Below are positions 7,763 through 18,077 of a DNA stretch of 38,257 nt, one piece after another. The first letter of the stretch is position 1; each line of letters opens with the position of its first letter. The notes below the pieces were generated by a model, which was not told the origin of the DNA, searched no databases, and worked only from the letters and a program-made list of their open reading frames with translations. The stretch spans positions 1-38,257 of the forward strand of contig NZ_JAAHGT010000024.1 of NCBI RefSeq assembly GCF_010672385.1. The letters run 5' to 3'. The DNA is from Okeania sp. SIO2F4 (GTDB taxonomy: Bacteria > Cyanobacteriota > Cyanobacteriia > Cyanobacteriales > Microcoleaceae). The position numbers and the translations under genes are program-made.

Positions 7763-7960
7763 TAATTTTTGGTAGATACAGTTTTTATGGCTTCAGTCAG
7801 TCAGAAATAATTTTGTTATTTTCAGCCTCAATTTTTCTAGTCGTAAGTTTCCAAAAGTAATATTCACAACTCAAAAAATAGGAGAAAAGATATGAATTTT
7901 ACGGGTGCTTTATCAGTTTTGAAAAAGCAAGCTAATTTTCCATTGTTTCTTGATGTAACT
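7763..7960 (+). repeat. PEP-CTERM leader cassette, copy 2
   Basis: Duplicate of 6523-6715, with the same 121 bp between GGTAGAT and the ATG and the same AATAGGAGAAAAG ribosome-binding site. Similarity continues about 22 codons into the gene (MNFTGALSVLKKQANFPLFL) and then stops. Confidence 0.8.
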
Positions 7961-8918
7961 ACAATCTTTTCTTTACTAAACCGCAAAAAGTTGGTAAGGA
8001 TTTTTCTCCCTTTTATTGCTGGTAGTTTCTCAGTAATCCAAGTTAACCCTTCTCTAGCTGCAACCCTTGTTAATTGGGATACAATTGGCTGGCAAGATAC
8101 TGTTCTCAATCAAGAATTACAGTCAAGTAACAATACCATTAAAATTGATTTTACATTGGGTAGTGAGGCTCAACTTGTTAATTTTGGCGGGGCGATGACG
8201 CCGAGTGTGAGTGGAATTTTGAATGGGAGTAATCCTGATTCTGGCGAAAATATCGATCAATCTTTACCAAAAAAATGTGGTTTAAAGCCTCTCCTTTTAA
8301 GGGGATAATAAATAAAAATTTTCTTTTGAGTCAATCCTATCCGTTTTCAAGGAGAGGTAAATTATTAATTATTAATTATTAATTATTAATTGTTGAAACC
8401 TTCAGCTAGATGCTTCTCAAGTGGGAGCTTTTGCAGACAATCCTGCATTATATAGTGCTACAATGAATGTGAATTTTTCCGAGAGCGATCGCCTGTTTTC
8501 TGATGTTTCCTTTATGCTCTATGACATCGACATCGGTTCTGTGTGGCAAGACCGCGTATCTATAATCGGATTTAGTAGTAATGGCGAAATTGCTCCAGAA
8601 TTTACCATTGAAAATACCGACTATGTGGAACAAGTTGATAATTACACGTTGGATGGTATCAAAAATTCTAGCAATGATGTAGATACCAGTAATGTATTGG
8701 TTTCTTTTAGCAGTTCAATTTCTGGTTTTCATTTGATATTCACTGATGGTGACGATATCGAAAGCAGTATCGACCCAAGTAGTCATGGAATTGGAATTGG
8801 TGATATCTATTACACACAAGAGCCTAATGATGTTCCAGAACCTGCTTCTACTCTTGGATTGTTAGTTTTAGGTATCATAGGACTTTATTCTCGACTTAAA
8901 ACACGCCGTTCATACTAA
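7892..8918 (+). pseudogene. PEP-CTERM surface protein split by a 136-bp insertion
   Basis: The 5' part (7892-8267) encodes the shared cassette peptide, then a second signal peptide (NRKKLVRIFLPFIAGSFSV, ending SLAA) and a beta-rich start of the mature protein (TLVNWDTIGWQDTVLN). The 3' part (8404-8918) continues QLDASQVGAFADN and ends in a PEP-CTERM tag (VPEPASTLGLLVLGIIG, then RLKTRR). Deleting 8268-8403 joins IDQSL to QLDAS and yields 297 codons in one frame. As it stands, translation stops at 8308 after frame-shifted residues. The double N-terminus suggests the cassette was grafted in front of an older signal peptide. The mature domain is not a family I can name. Confidence 0.75.
8268..8403. 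mobile_element. 136-bp insertion in a PEP-CTERM gene
   Basis: Boundaries are set by restoring the reading frame. It contains an internal inverted repeat (CCTCTCCTTTTAAGGGGATA facing TATCC...CAAGGAGAGG) and a heptanucleotide run (AATTATT, about 4.6 units, 8359-8391). No target duplication is evident and the left flank is TTAC. This fits a mini-element mobilised by an IS200/IS605-type HUH transposase (IS608 inserts 3' of TTAC), but this is inference. Confidence 0.5.
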
Positions 8919-9045
8919 ATTTTTCTAGTTGTAAGTTTCTGAAAGTAATATTCACAACTCAAAAATAGGAGAAAAGCTATGAATTTTCCGGGTGCTTTGT
9001 CATTTTTGAAAAAGCAAACTAATTTAGCATTCTTTCTTGGTGCAG
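8916..9045 (+). repeat. PEP-CTERM leader cassette, copy 3 (partial)
   Basis: Starts exactly at the previous gene's stop codon (TAAATTTTTCTAG) and matches the last 63-64 bp of leader copies 1 and 2 plus the first 22 or so codons (MNFPGALSFLKKQTNLAFFL). The upstream half of the leader is absent. Confidence 0.75.
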
Positions 9046-9830
9046 CTACGAACTACAAAATCAACCTTCCTCTGGCGATCGCAACTAATCTCGTCATTGG
9101 ATTATCGGCGATCGTTCCTGTAGCTGCCCAAGAAATTAAACCGATTGAAAGTGACACAACAGATATTATTGAAATTCTTGATGAATTTCAGGAATTATTT
9201 GTTCAAGAGGAGCGCTTACCTATAGAGAATCCAGAGCTTTTGCAGTTAGACCCGACAAAGCTAATTTTAGCAGAAGATTATGATGTTCGCTTGTATTTTA
9301 TTAATGAGGGAGCTGCAGCCAAAAATCAGTTAGGATTTACCGCAACAAATGGAGTCAATTCTCAGGAATCATTGGCTTTTGATAATATTTCTTGTCACAT
9401 CAGCAATGCTGATTGTCAATTACCCAGTGAAGATGGGGTTTGAAATATTGGTGATTATGTAGAATTGGGCAGCTTTACTGCTGGAACAAAGTTGGATTTT
9501 TGGTTACTTGCTAATGGGTTTAATAATCCCGATCCGCTGTATCCTTATGGTGCCGATCCGGCATTAAATCCTGATGGTCTTGAACATCTAGTTGCTTGGG
9601 AATATGAAAATTATGTTGTCTTAGGATTTGAAGATTTGTATGGTCCTCTTGGGGCAACTGACCCACCCAATCAAAACTCAGACCGCGATTTTAATGATGT
9701 GGTATTTGTATTAGATTTACCTCTGCTTAAAGAAAAGCCTGCTTCTACTCCAGAACCTGCTTCTACTCTTGGATTCTTAGTTTTAGCTATCATGGGACTT
9801 TATTCTCGACTTAAAACACGCCGTTCATAA
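8979..9830 (+). pseudogene. DUF4114-type PEP-CTERM protein with one in-frame stop
   Basis: 284 codons in one frame, broken only by TGA at codon 155 (9441-9443). The N-terminus is the shared cassette peptide followed by a second signal peptide (NYKINLPLAIATNLVIG, ending VAAQ); its first residue position reads ACG where an ATG may once have stood. After the stop the frame continues NIGDYVELGSFTAGTKLDFW, then NPDGLEHLVAW, VLGFEDL and SDRDFNDVVF, the signature of the DUF4114 domain. It ends TPEPASTLGFLVLAIMG with RLKTRR. Both ends therefore match the preceding gene at the DNA level, while the middle does not. Without stop read-through only a 154-residue fragment lacking the sorting tag would be made. 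Confidence 0.8.
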
Positions 9831-10071
9831 GACTTTGCTGTGCCAAATTTTGTTTTTTTCAACCTCTGTCTATCTATAATTTGAGCCTATTTTCTGGCTT
9901 TATTTTTTTTAAGCATCACTAGAGAGGGGGAACTGCCGAAACAGGGGGAAGTGTTGAATCAACTTTTGGGGAGTTTCTTACTCCACAAACCTCCCACACT
10001 TCCCACACTCTGCTTTTTGGCAGAATGAAACAGCCCTCCTATTTGCCCACCCTACAACTGTTGCCTTTCAA
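9831..10071. other. Spacer between convergent genes
   Basis: No gene. It holds a GGGGGAAGTGTTG segment and a nearby CCCACACTTCCC that can pair imperfectly, placed between the ends of the convergent PEP-CTERM and glgP genes; it might terminate one or both. Confidence 0.35.
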
Positions 10072-12669
10072 TTAAATCTGACAATAACGTTGTAAACCTG
10101 CTGTTTCCTGACTATATGCTTCCATGTCAATTTTTACAGGCTCAACATTCCAGATTTCCTGACAATATTCCGAGATAGTACGGTCAGCAGAAAACCTACC
10201 CATATTAATCGAATTAATAATACACATCCGAGTCCAATGTTCGGGGTCTCGATAAGCTTCATTTACCCGTTCCTGACAATCAATATAAGATTGATAATCA
10301 GCCAACAACATATATTCATCTTTTCCTAGTAAAGATGCTACAAGTGGCTGAAATAAATTTGGCTTACCTGGTGAAAAATAACCAGAAGCAATACGGTCAA
10401 TTACCTGCCGTAATTCTTTGTTATAAGTATAGTATTGCTCAGGATTATATCCTTCATATTTTAATGCTTTAACTTCTTCAACGGTCAATCCAAATAAGAA
10501 GAAATTCTCCGCACCCACAGCTTCCCGAATCTCAATATTTGCTCCATCAAGAGTACCAATAGTTAAAGCACCATTGAGGGAAAATTTCATATTCCCAGTA
10601 CCAGAAGCTTCCTTTCCAGCAGTAGAAATTTGTTCAGAAAGGTCTGCCGCAGGATAAATTCGCTGACCAATAGATACCGAGAAATTAGGCACAAAAACCA
10701 CCTTGAGTCGATCGCGCACATCTGGGTCATTATTTACTATTTCCCCTACAGCATTAATCAATTTAATAATTAACTTTGCCATATAGTAACCTGGTGCTGC
10801 CTTCGCCCCAAAAATGAAAGTGCGGTGCAAAATATCCGTATCTGGATTGTCTTTAATCCGATTATAAAGAGTAATAATGTGCAGCACACTCAACAATTGA
10901 CGCTTGTATTCATGGAGTCTTTTTACCTGAATATCGAACAAAGAATTAGGATTAACTACAACCCCTGTTTTTCCCTCAATATAAGCAGCCAAATCTTGTT
11001 TATTCTCATACTTAATCTGACTCCAATTATGGCGAAATTCTGGGTCATCAATAAACCGATCAAGCTGTTGAATTTCCTCTAAATTCTTAATCCAATTTTT
11101 GCCAATTTTATCTGTAATTAGTAATGCCAACTTGGGGTTACTAATTAACAACCAACGACGGGGAGTAATGCCATTAGTTTTATTCGTAAATTTCTCCGGC
11201 CAAAGTTCGTAGAAATCTCTCAAAACATCTGTTTTCAAAAGTTGAGTATGTAATGCTGCCACACCATTAATAGCATGAGCGCCAGCGCAAGCCAAATGAG
11301 CCATCCGTACCCGCTTTTCAGGAAATTCTTCTATTAGTGACATCCGTGCTAAACGCATATCATCCCCTGGATAACGTTTCTTAACTTTCTCTAGGAAATG
11401 GAAATTAATTTCATAGATAATTTCGAGATGTCGTGGCAGTAGAGTAGCGAACATACTAACTGGCCAACGCTCTAGAGCTTCTGCTAACAGAGTATGGTTA
11501 GTGTAGCCAAAAGTATTTTGGGTAATATTCCAAGCTTTTTCCCATTCAATATTATGTTCGTCTATCAACAGTCGCATTAATTCTGCAACGCCAATGGAGG
11601 GGTGGGTATCATTCAATTGAATGGCTGCTTTTTCGTGGAAGTTATCTAAATTTGGATTCCGTGATAAGTGAGTACGGATGATGTCTTGTAGAGAACAGCT
11701 AACAAAGAAATATTGCTGCTGTAACCGCAACATTTTTCCTTGGAAGATGTTGTCATTCGGATAGAGAACTTTAGAAATATTTTCAGAGACAGTTTTATCT
11801 TCAACGGCTCGGTTGTAGTCCCCAGAGTCGAAAATTTGCAAGTCAAATTCATTACTAGCTTTGGCACTCCAGAGGCGTAGGGTATTAACTGTGTTGGTAT
11901 TGTACCCTGGTACTAGAGTATCATAAGGCATTCCAATCACTGTGCGTGCAGGTATCCACCTAACACGGTAGTTACCTTCTTTGTCTGTATAAGCTTCAGT
12001 GTAACCGCCCAGTTTAATTTCTACTTGGTCTTCATAGCGGGGTATTTCCCAAGGGTTGCCAAAACTTAACCATTTGTCTGGTTGCTCGATTTGAAAGCCG
12101 TTATGAATTTGTTGTTTGAAAATGCCAAATTCATAACGAATACCGTAGCCCATTGCCGGAATCTCTAGGGTAGCAAGGGAGTCAAGGAAACAGGCAGCGA
12201 GGCGACCTAAACCACCATTGCCTAAACCAGGTTCGGGTTCTTTTTCTATCAAGTCATGCAGTTCAAGACAAGATTCTTCTAAGGCTTGACGCGCTACTTC
12301 CCAACAGCCAACGTTAACTAGGTTTTTGGCTAGTTGACGACCCATAAGAAATTCTGCTGAGAGATAATATACTGTTTTGACGTTTTGGTTGGAGTAGGTT
12401 TTAGTAGTTTTTAGGTAACGGTGCAGCAAGCGATCGCGCACTGTATAGGCCAACGCCATGTAATAGTCATAGGGGGTGGCAAACTCTAGGTCTTTCCCCT
12501 GTATATAATATAAGTTATCGGCAATCGCTCGTTTGATGGTATCAAGACTGGTACCTGTGCGATCGTCCTCTACTTGAATTTTTACTTTTTCTGTGTAAGT
12601 CTGTTCTTGGTGTACTTCTTGCATAATTTGCGAATTTGCTAATCTTAACTGTTTATTGACAACGCTCAA
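10072..12669 (-). CDS. glgP: Glycogen phosphorylase
   Basis: An 865-residue glycogen/alpha-glucan phosphorylase (GT35) that releases glucose-1-phosphate from glycogen using pyridoxal phosphate, central to dark mobilisation of cyanobacterial storage glycogen. The start of the fold is clear (YYLSAEFLMGRQLAKNL), with GNGGLGRLAACFLDSLATL in the N-terminal domain. Substrate and phosphate residues lie in RLHEYKRQLL. The pyridoxal-phosphate lysine lies in EASGTGNMKFSLNGA (about K695). Full length for the family. The 40-residue N-terminal tail before the conserved start is variable in this family; downstream ATGs exist, so the exact start is uncertain. It stands alone, with 500 bp of AT-rich DNA upstream. 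Confidence 0.97.
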   Translation of the reverse strand: MSVVNKQLRLANSQIMQEVHQEQTYTEKVKIQVEDDRTGTSLDTIKRAIADNLYYIQGKDLEFATPYDYYMALAYTVRDRLLHRYLKTTKTYSNQNVKTVYYLSAEFLMGRQLAKNLVNVGCWEVARQALEESCLELHDLIEKEPEPGLGNGGLGRLAACFLDSLATLEIPAMGYGIRYEFGIFKQQIHNGFQIEQPDKWLSFGNPWEIPRYEDQVEIKLGGYTEAYTDKEGNYRVRWIPARTVIGMPYDTLVPGYNTNTVNTLRLWSAKASNEFDLQIFDSGDYNRAVEDKTVSENISKVLYPNDNIFQGKMLRLQQQYFFVSCSLQDIIRTHLSRNPNLDNFHEKAAIQLNDTHPSIGVAELMRLLIDEHNIEWEKAWNITQNTFGYTNHTLLAEALERWPVSMFATLLPRHLEIIYEINFHFLEKVKKRYPGDDMRLARMSLIEEFPEKRVRMAHLACAGAHAINGVAALHTQLLKTDVLRDFYELWPEKFTNKTNGITPRRWLLISNPKLALLITDKIGKNWIKNLEEIQQLDRFIDDPEFRHNWSQIKYENKQDLAAYIEGKTGVVVNPNSLFDIQVKRLHEYKRQLLSVLHIITLYNRIKDNPDTDILHRTFIFGAKAAPGYYMAKLIIKLINAVGEIVNNDPDVRDRLKVVFVPNFSVSIGQRIYPAADLSEQISTAGKEASGTGNMKFSLNGALTIGTLDGANIEIREAVGAENFFLFGLTVEEVKALKYEGYNPEQYYTYNKELRQVIDRIASGYFSPGKPNLFQPLVASLLGKDEYMLLADYQSYIDCQERVNEAYRDPEHWTRMCIINSINMGRFSADRTISEYCQEIWNVEPVKIDMEAYSQETAGLQRYCQI

Positions 12670-13171
12670 ACCGGATTGAAAAGGGTTTTTGAGACTTAGT
12701 AGTAGTCAGTTCCATATTTGCTCACATTTGGTAACAAATACTTATAGAGATTAAGTTTAGTTATATTAATTTATTTCAAGACTTAACCAGGAATATTTTA
12801 GTATAATGTAATAATATTTTCCTAGATAATTGATTAATTATCGAATTGAATTTATTAACAAGTTTTGAATTTTCCCCAATCCCAAAGAAAAGATAAAATA
12901 TTAGATAAATCAAAGAAAATAAATATATACTTTTCCAATCATGTATTCTTTGATACTAATCTATAGTTTATAGACTTATTATTTAGTAGCATATGGTTTC
13001 ATGTTAACACTCTGTTGAGCGTCAAAAATAGTAACAGGATTAACCCAGTTAATTTGATATTTGTAGGAAAGGATGAGCTGGGATATTATCTCATATCCGG
13101 ATTAAAATTTATAAATAATTAGGTAGGAGTCAGGAGAAAGAAGTGGTGGAAATAAAGAATATATAAGAATA
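12670..13171. other. AT-rich region upstream of glgP
   Basis: About 500 bp without a plausible gene. It probably contains the glgP promoter, but I see no convincing -10/-35 pair or known operator. GTAACAGGATTAAC resembles half of an NtcA site but lacks the TAC half. Confidence 0.4.
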
Positions 13172-14581
13172 TCAGGACTTACGCAAAGACACTATATATA
13201 GTGTTGACCCTTAAATATTTATCTATTTAGCGATATAGCTGCCGCACTTGCTCCGCCAACCCTTGAACAGCAAAATACAAAAACCTTAAAAATTTGCTTG
13301 ACCCCAAATTATTTGGTATGCTTGATTAATATTATATAAATTACTTGTAATACCTTTAAGATGGACTTTAATTAGATCAAATATTGTCAGTATTTAATAA
13401 GTAGTCAGAAAAATTATACTCTAACAAATCTTGCCGATCATCTGGAAAAAATTAGCCACGATCAAATTAATCGTCCCATACAAAAATGTTGAAACACGGT
13501 TCAGAAATTTTGTGGCAAAATGTCAGGAAAGAAATTGTCACTTCTGAAGATTGTTATTTGCTGCATTGATCATACAGTTATTAATAAAAAATATTCCCAT
13601 AAAATTGATAGCGAAGCTCCTCTGCGCATAGGCACTTGTCCGGCGTCAGTAAAGTGGTAATGAACATGGGGGAGTGAGTGGGATAGGAATAGTTAATTGC
13701 TTATATTTTAATCCTAAAATAGAGCAATTCTGGATAATAGATTATCGTATTTATAATCCAGAAAGTGATGAAAAGAGTAAAATAAATCATGTAGAATAAA
13801 TGATGGTTGATGTGGTGGAAAATCATAAAATACCAGTAAAAACAGTATTAATGGATAGGTGGTATCCAACCCAAAGACTAATGGCTTTAATAGATAATTT
13901 AGGTAAAATTTGCTATTGCCCCTGAAAAAGCAATCGTTTAGTAGACTATAGTGGGGGTGTAAAAAAGTATCAAAAACTGGAATAATTAAAATGGAATGAG
14001 TGGGAATTAACATCAGGAAAGATTATTAAAATAAAAGGAATTCCAGTGAGATAAAAAAGTCAAATTATTCTGGGCTACTGTTTCCACAAACTTCAGCAGA
14101 ATATATTATTACTAATGACCTTAGTTATCAAAGTACAGATGATGTTGAGTTTGAGATTCGCGCCTAGGTGGAAAATTGAGGAATTCCACAGAGAAATTAA
14201 ACAGTTAACAGGACTTGAATTTTGCCAATGTCGTCGGGCAAAAATTCAAAAAAATCACATTGCTTGTGCTATGTTGGTCTGGAATCATTTGAAAAAAATT
14301 GCAAATAATTTGGGAAAAACTATTGCTCAACTAAAACATCAATTGTCATCTAAATATCTAGTCTCTGAACTCAAATATCCGACAATTAAAATGACAGTTG
14401 TTTAAGTTTTTATGGATTGTTTATAATCAACAAAAGCTGGGGGATGGCTATGATTTTTTAGCGTTGGCGGAGCAAGTGCGGTAGCTATATCGCTCTATTT
14501 AACATACGCTATATATATTGGTCGTATCAGAAATAACGACCAAGTTATACACTATATATAGCAGTACTGCGTAAGTCCTGA
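13172..14581 (+). mobile_element. Decayed IS701-like insertion sequence
   Basis: A 1410-bp element. Left end TCAGGACTTACGCA and right end (inverted) TCAGGACTTACGCA match, and homology continues inward as ACTATATATAGTG and GATATAGCT(G/A)CCGCACTTGC, so the terminal repeats are long and well kept. The flanks are AT-rich and I cannot assign a target duplication. The enclosed transposase is riddled with stops. Confidence 0.75.
13500..14405 (+). pseudogene. IS701-family-like transposase remnant
   Basis: Pieces in shifting frames read GIVNCLYFNPKIEQFWI, KTVLMDRWYPTQRLMALI, and finally a 96-residue open part from 14115 with RWKIEEFHREIKQLTGLEF and ending about YLVSELKYPT. The FHREIKQLTG block matches the third catalytic region (DDE Glu) of IS701/IS4-superfamily transposases. 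Many stops and frameshifts interrupt it, so it cannot act in cis; an intact relative elsewhere could still use the preserved ends. Confidence 0.7.
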
Positions 14582-15013
14582 ATATATTAGGAGGAGAAAG
14601 TTTTTTTATCGCTTATTCCAGCTACCATCAGCCATTACACAGAGCAGGGTAATAAAGTGAAAGTCTTAATGTTAAGTTCTGAAGCCGAGCTAGAATACTG
14701 ACATATCTGGTTTAGGGCTAACTCCAAAACCCTCATTGGTAAGTTTGGGTAAGTTTAGTAGAACGGGCATTTGCTGTCAAATCTTTTTATCGTCCTTACT
14801 ATTCGTAACATTCTTTTTTAAAAATGGTATTACGCCAGTTTTGCGAAGCAACAGCAAACGTCCGTGTCAGCTTGTGGACTGGAAACGCCGACGTTGCCAG
14901 GTAAAAGCAAGAATGGAACAGATTATAAGCACGAAAATCATAGATTTATATAGAAAATCATAAGTTTCTCAGAACGGTATAATAACTTTTGATAAATACC
15001 AAAATATTGAGAA
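14582..15013. other. Intergenic, no gene seen
   Basis: Between the IS and the 3' end of the acyl-CoA synthetase gene. A short open frame near 14736-14963 has no coding character. A GC-richer patch around 14840-14905 may be a relic of another gene. Confidence 0.4.
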
Positions 15014-17740
15014 CTACAAATCTATTTTTGCCTCTACTACATCAGCACTACGTTGCAACTGAAAACCAACCTTCTCACAGACTCGCTGCATAGGTGTATT
15101 CTCAGCTAAAATTGTAGCAACAATTCCCTCTAACTTCTCATCTTGACCCACCTGCACCAATCGTAACAGCAACTCAGTACCCAACCCCTGACGTTGATAG
15201 CGATCGCTCACCAACATCGCAAATTCTGCCTCATTTACCCCATGTGACTTACTCAAGCGACCCACTCCTAAAATTTCATGGCTTCCCGTTTCTGGATTTT
15301 TATAATCCGCTACCAATGCCATTTCCCGATGGTAATCAATAAAGCAAATCCTAGTTAACCGTTCGTGAGCAATGCGCCGACTCAACTTCAGAAAGTTAAA
15401 ATAACGCAAATACACACTTTCCTCTGACAACGTTTTGTGGAACTGAACAATCAACGGTTCGTCCTCTGGGCGAATAGGGCGAATAGTCACCAGATCGCCA
15501 TTTCTCATTTGCCAAGGTTTGACATATTTAGTAGGATACGGACGAATAGCTGATGATGGCAGTTTCTCTACACCCACACTCTTGTCATGGAGAACTATCC
15601 TTGCATCCAAAGCAATCAACCTTTCCGAAGAAGCTAACAGAGGATTAATATCAATTTCCTTAATCCAAGGTTCCTCTACCACCAACTGACTAAATTTCAC
15701 TAATAGCTTTTCCAGCGCTGCCAAATCTACAGCTTTCCTTCCCCTTACTCCTTTGAGAGCTTGATAAATTTTTGTCTGTTCCATCATCCGGCGAGCTAGA
15801 GTTGTATTCAAAGGTGGCAGAGCGATCGCCCGGTCTCTAAACACCTCTACTAACTGCCCACCTGTACCAAACACTAATACCGGACCAAACTGCGGGTCAA
15901 CACTACTACCAATAATCAACTCATAGCCACGATCTAAGCTTAACATTGGTTGCACCGTCACCCCTAGGAAATGCTCAGACCCCACTTTCTCAGTTACAGA
16001 TGTTTGAATATTTTGATACGCCCATTTCACTGCTTCTGCATCTTTAAGATTTAACTGCACACCATCCACATCAGTTTTATGGGTGATTGTCTCAGACAAC
16101 AGTTTCAGCACCACTGGATAACCAATTATATTAGCACGTTCCACTGCTTCTGCTTCAGTTTTGGCAACCAAAGTCTGCACAATAGGAATACCATAAGCAG
16201 CTAAAATTTGTTTTGATTCTGACTCTGTGAGAATATTTCTGCCTGCATCCTGAGCAGTTTTGATAATTTGCTCGACTATAGAACAGTTTGGACCGCTTTC
16301 TTGTTCTTGTGCTAGCAATGGAGTTTCATAAATACCCTGCAAATTATAACTGTACTGCCACATAAAATTAAAGAGCTTGGCAGCAGAATCTGGATAACGA
16401 TAGGTAGAGATACTAGCACGATTGAGAATAGTTTCACCTGTAGTTACCTCATCCCCTCCCATCCAACTTGCTAATACTGGTTTTTTAGCAGTCTGAGCAT
16501 AATGCTTCAACTGTTCAGCTGTTTGAGTGGGGTCAGTCATTGCTTGAGGAGTCAAAATTACCAGCAAACCGTCCGTGTTCGGATCTTTAACTGCTACTTC
16601 TAAAGTTTTGCGGTAGCGCTCTGGGTCAGCATCACCAAGAATATCAATGGGGTTAGCATGACTCCAGTGGGTGGGGAGAAATTCATTCAGTTGAGCAATT
16701 GTTTCTTCTGCCAGAGGTGCAAGTTCTCCACCAGTAGCAATCAGAGCATCGGTCGCCAACACTCCTGGTCCTCCAGCATTAGTAATAATTGTCAGTCTCG
16801 GTCCTTTCGGCAGCCGTGGCTGTTTTGCCATCACTTCTGCCATATTAAATAGTTCAGAGATGCGATTCACCCGCAGTACCCCACACCGACGAAAGGCAGC
16901 ATTTAGCACTTCATCACTACCTGTGAGCGATCCTGTATGTGAAGCAGCAGCTTTGGCAGCAGCTTCAGTTTGACCAGCTTTAATCACTATTATTGGCTTG
17001 GTCAATGCTACTTCACGAGCAGCAGACAGGAATGACTGCGCATTGCCAATAGATTCCATATAGATGACAATACTTTTGGTGTGGGGGTCGTCACCAAGAT
17101 AGTAGATGAGGTCGCCCCAATCTAAATCTAGCATTGAGCCTATGGAAATGAATGCACTGAAGCCTACGTTTTCTGGGAAACTCCAGTCGAGAACGGCTGT
17201 ACAAAATGCTCCACTCTGACTAATGAAACCAAGGTTGCCTGGGTTTGCCATAGTGCTAGCAAAGGTGGCGTTTAGTCCACTATGGGGGTTCATTAGTCCT
17301 AAACAGTTTGGGCCAATCAGTCGCATTTTGCCCTTGGCTGTTGCCATAATTTGTCGTTCTAATTCTATGCCTTCTGGTCCAATTTCTTTGAATCCTGCGG
17401 AGATAATTATTGCACCCTTGACTCCGACTTCCACACAGTCACGTACAGCATCAGGAACCATGGGAGCAGGAATAGCGATAATTGCTAAGTCAATTGGTTC
17501 TGGTATGGCTTTGATATTTGGGTATGCTGGAATTCCTAGCACATTATGGCGCTTGGGATTAACTGGAAAAATCGTCCCCCCAAAAGGACTGCTGATAAGA
17601 TTCCAGAGGATTGTGCGACCCACACTGCCGACTCTATCGGTAGCACCAATTACGGCCACACTTTCTGGGGCAAATATTGAGGTTAGGGGTTGTCGTTGTG
17701 CCCTCAGAATATCATAAGTTGGATCTGTTGTTTGTATCAT
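15014..17740 (-). CDS. NDP-forming acyl-CoA synthetase fused to GNAT acetyltransferase
   Basis: A 908-residue fusion. Residues about 18-125 form a CoA-binding Rossmann domain ([16 protein letters not shown]). Residues about 130-460 are the succinyl-CoA-ligase-like part with FISQSGAF and the phospho-His region ASHTGSLTG (about H268). Residues about 490-720 are an ATP-grasp domain ([31 protein letters not shown]). Residues about 735-905 are a GNAT domain ([14 protein letters not shown], acetyl-CoA loop [11 protein letters not shown]). This is the layout of Pat-type protein lysine acetyltransferases, in which the synthetase part may be regulatory or may interconvert acyl-CoA and acyl phosphate/acid. 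Whether both halves are active cannot be judged here. Single gene, no operon partners. Confidence 0.9.
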   Translation of the reverse strand: MIQTTDPTYDILRAQRQPLTSIFAPESVAVIGATDRVGSVGRTILWNLISSPFGGTIFPVNPKRHNVLGIPAYPNIKAIPEPIDLAIIAIPAPMVPDAVRDCVEVGVKGAIIISAGFKEIGPEGIELERQIMATAKGKMRLIGPNCLGLMNPHSGLNATFASTMANPGNLGFISQSGAFCTAVLDWSFPENVGFSAFISIGSMLDLDWGDLIYYLGDDPHTKSIVIYMESIGNAQSFLSAAREVALTKPIIVIKAGQTEAAAKAAASHTGSLTGSDEVLNAAFRRCGVLRVNRISELFNMAEVMAKQPRLPKGPRLTIITNAGGPGVLATDALIATGGELAPLAEETIAQLNEFLPTHWSHANPIDILGDADPERYRKTLEVAVKDPNTDGLLVILTPQAMTDPTQTAEQLKHYAQTAKKPVLASWMGGDEVTTGETILNRASISTYRYPDSAAKLFNFMWQYSYNLQGIYETPLLAQEQESGPNCSIVEQIIKTAQDAGRNILTESESKQILAAYGIPIVQTLVAKTEAEAVERANIIGYPVVLKLLSETITHKTDVDGVQLNLKDAEAVKWAYQNIQTSVTEKVGSEHFLGVTVQPMLSLDRGYELIIGSSVDPQFGPVLVFGTGGQLVEVFRDRAIALPPLNTTLARRMMEQTKIYQALKGVRGRKAVDLAALEKLLVKFSQLVVEEPWIKEIDINPLLASSERLIALDARIVLHDKSVGVEKLPSSAIRPYPTKYVKPWQMRNGDLVTIRPIRPEDEPLIVQFHKTLSEESVYLRYFNFLKLSRRIAHERLTRICFIDYHREMALVADYKNPETGSHEILGVGRLSKSHGVNEAEFAMLVSDRYQRQGLGTELLLRLVQVGQDEKLEGIVATILAENTPMQRVCEKVGFQLQRSADVVEAKIDL

Positions 17741-17811
17741 CTTTAGTTCTGCTTCATAAAACCGATATAAAACGTCTCTCTTGGTGCGCGTTCCCTCTCT
17801 TGGTCAGCATT

Positions 17812-17869
17812 CCCTTGCGCCTGTCGGCGGCGCGGGGTCTGACCGCTTGCGCCTTACGCCGACGCGGGG
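17812..17869. repeat. GC-rich palindromic repeat, copy 1
   Basis: CCCTTGCGCCTGTCGGCGGC through GACGCGGGG, 58 bp, internally self-complementary (GTCGGCG / CGCCGAC). A second 58-bp copy is at 17985-18042. Around and between them CTCTTGGTCAGCATTCCC and GCGTTCCC recur several times. The composition contrasts sharply with the AT-rich surroundings. Confidence 0.75.
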
Positions 17870-17984
17870 CCGCACCCCATAATAAGTGACATTTTAATGT
17901 TTACTTCCTGTCTCTTGGTCAGCATTCCCTCACAGGAGTGCGCGTTCCCTCTCTTGGTCAGCATTCCCTCTCTTGGTGTGCGTT

Positions 17985-18042
17985 CCCTTGCGCCTGTCGG
18001 CGGCGCGGGGTCGCACCGCTTGCGCCTTACGCCGACGCGGGG
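17985..18042. repeat. GC-rich palindromic repeat, copy 2
   Basis: Near-identical to copy 1, lying just downstream (in the minus-strand sense) of the tnpB remnant. These repeats may be unrelated to the IS or may be part of its end; I cannot tell which. Confidence 0.7.
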
Positions 18043-18077
18043 TCTGACAGCCTTCTACTGAGACCGTCGGCGGTTAC

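Noticed and set aside
14736-14963. 75-codon ORF after the IS701-like element
   Set aside because: No similarity or ribosome-binding site that I can see; composition changes within it.
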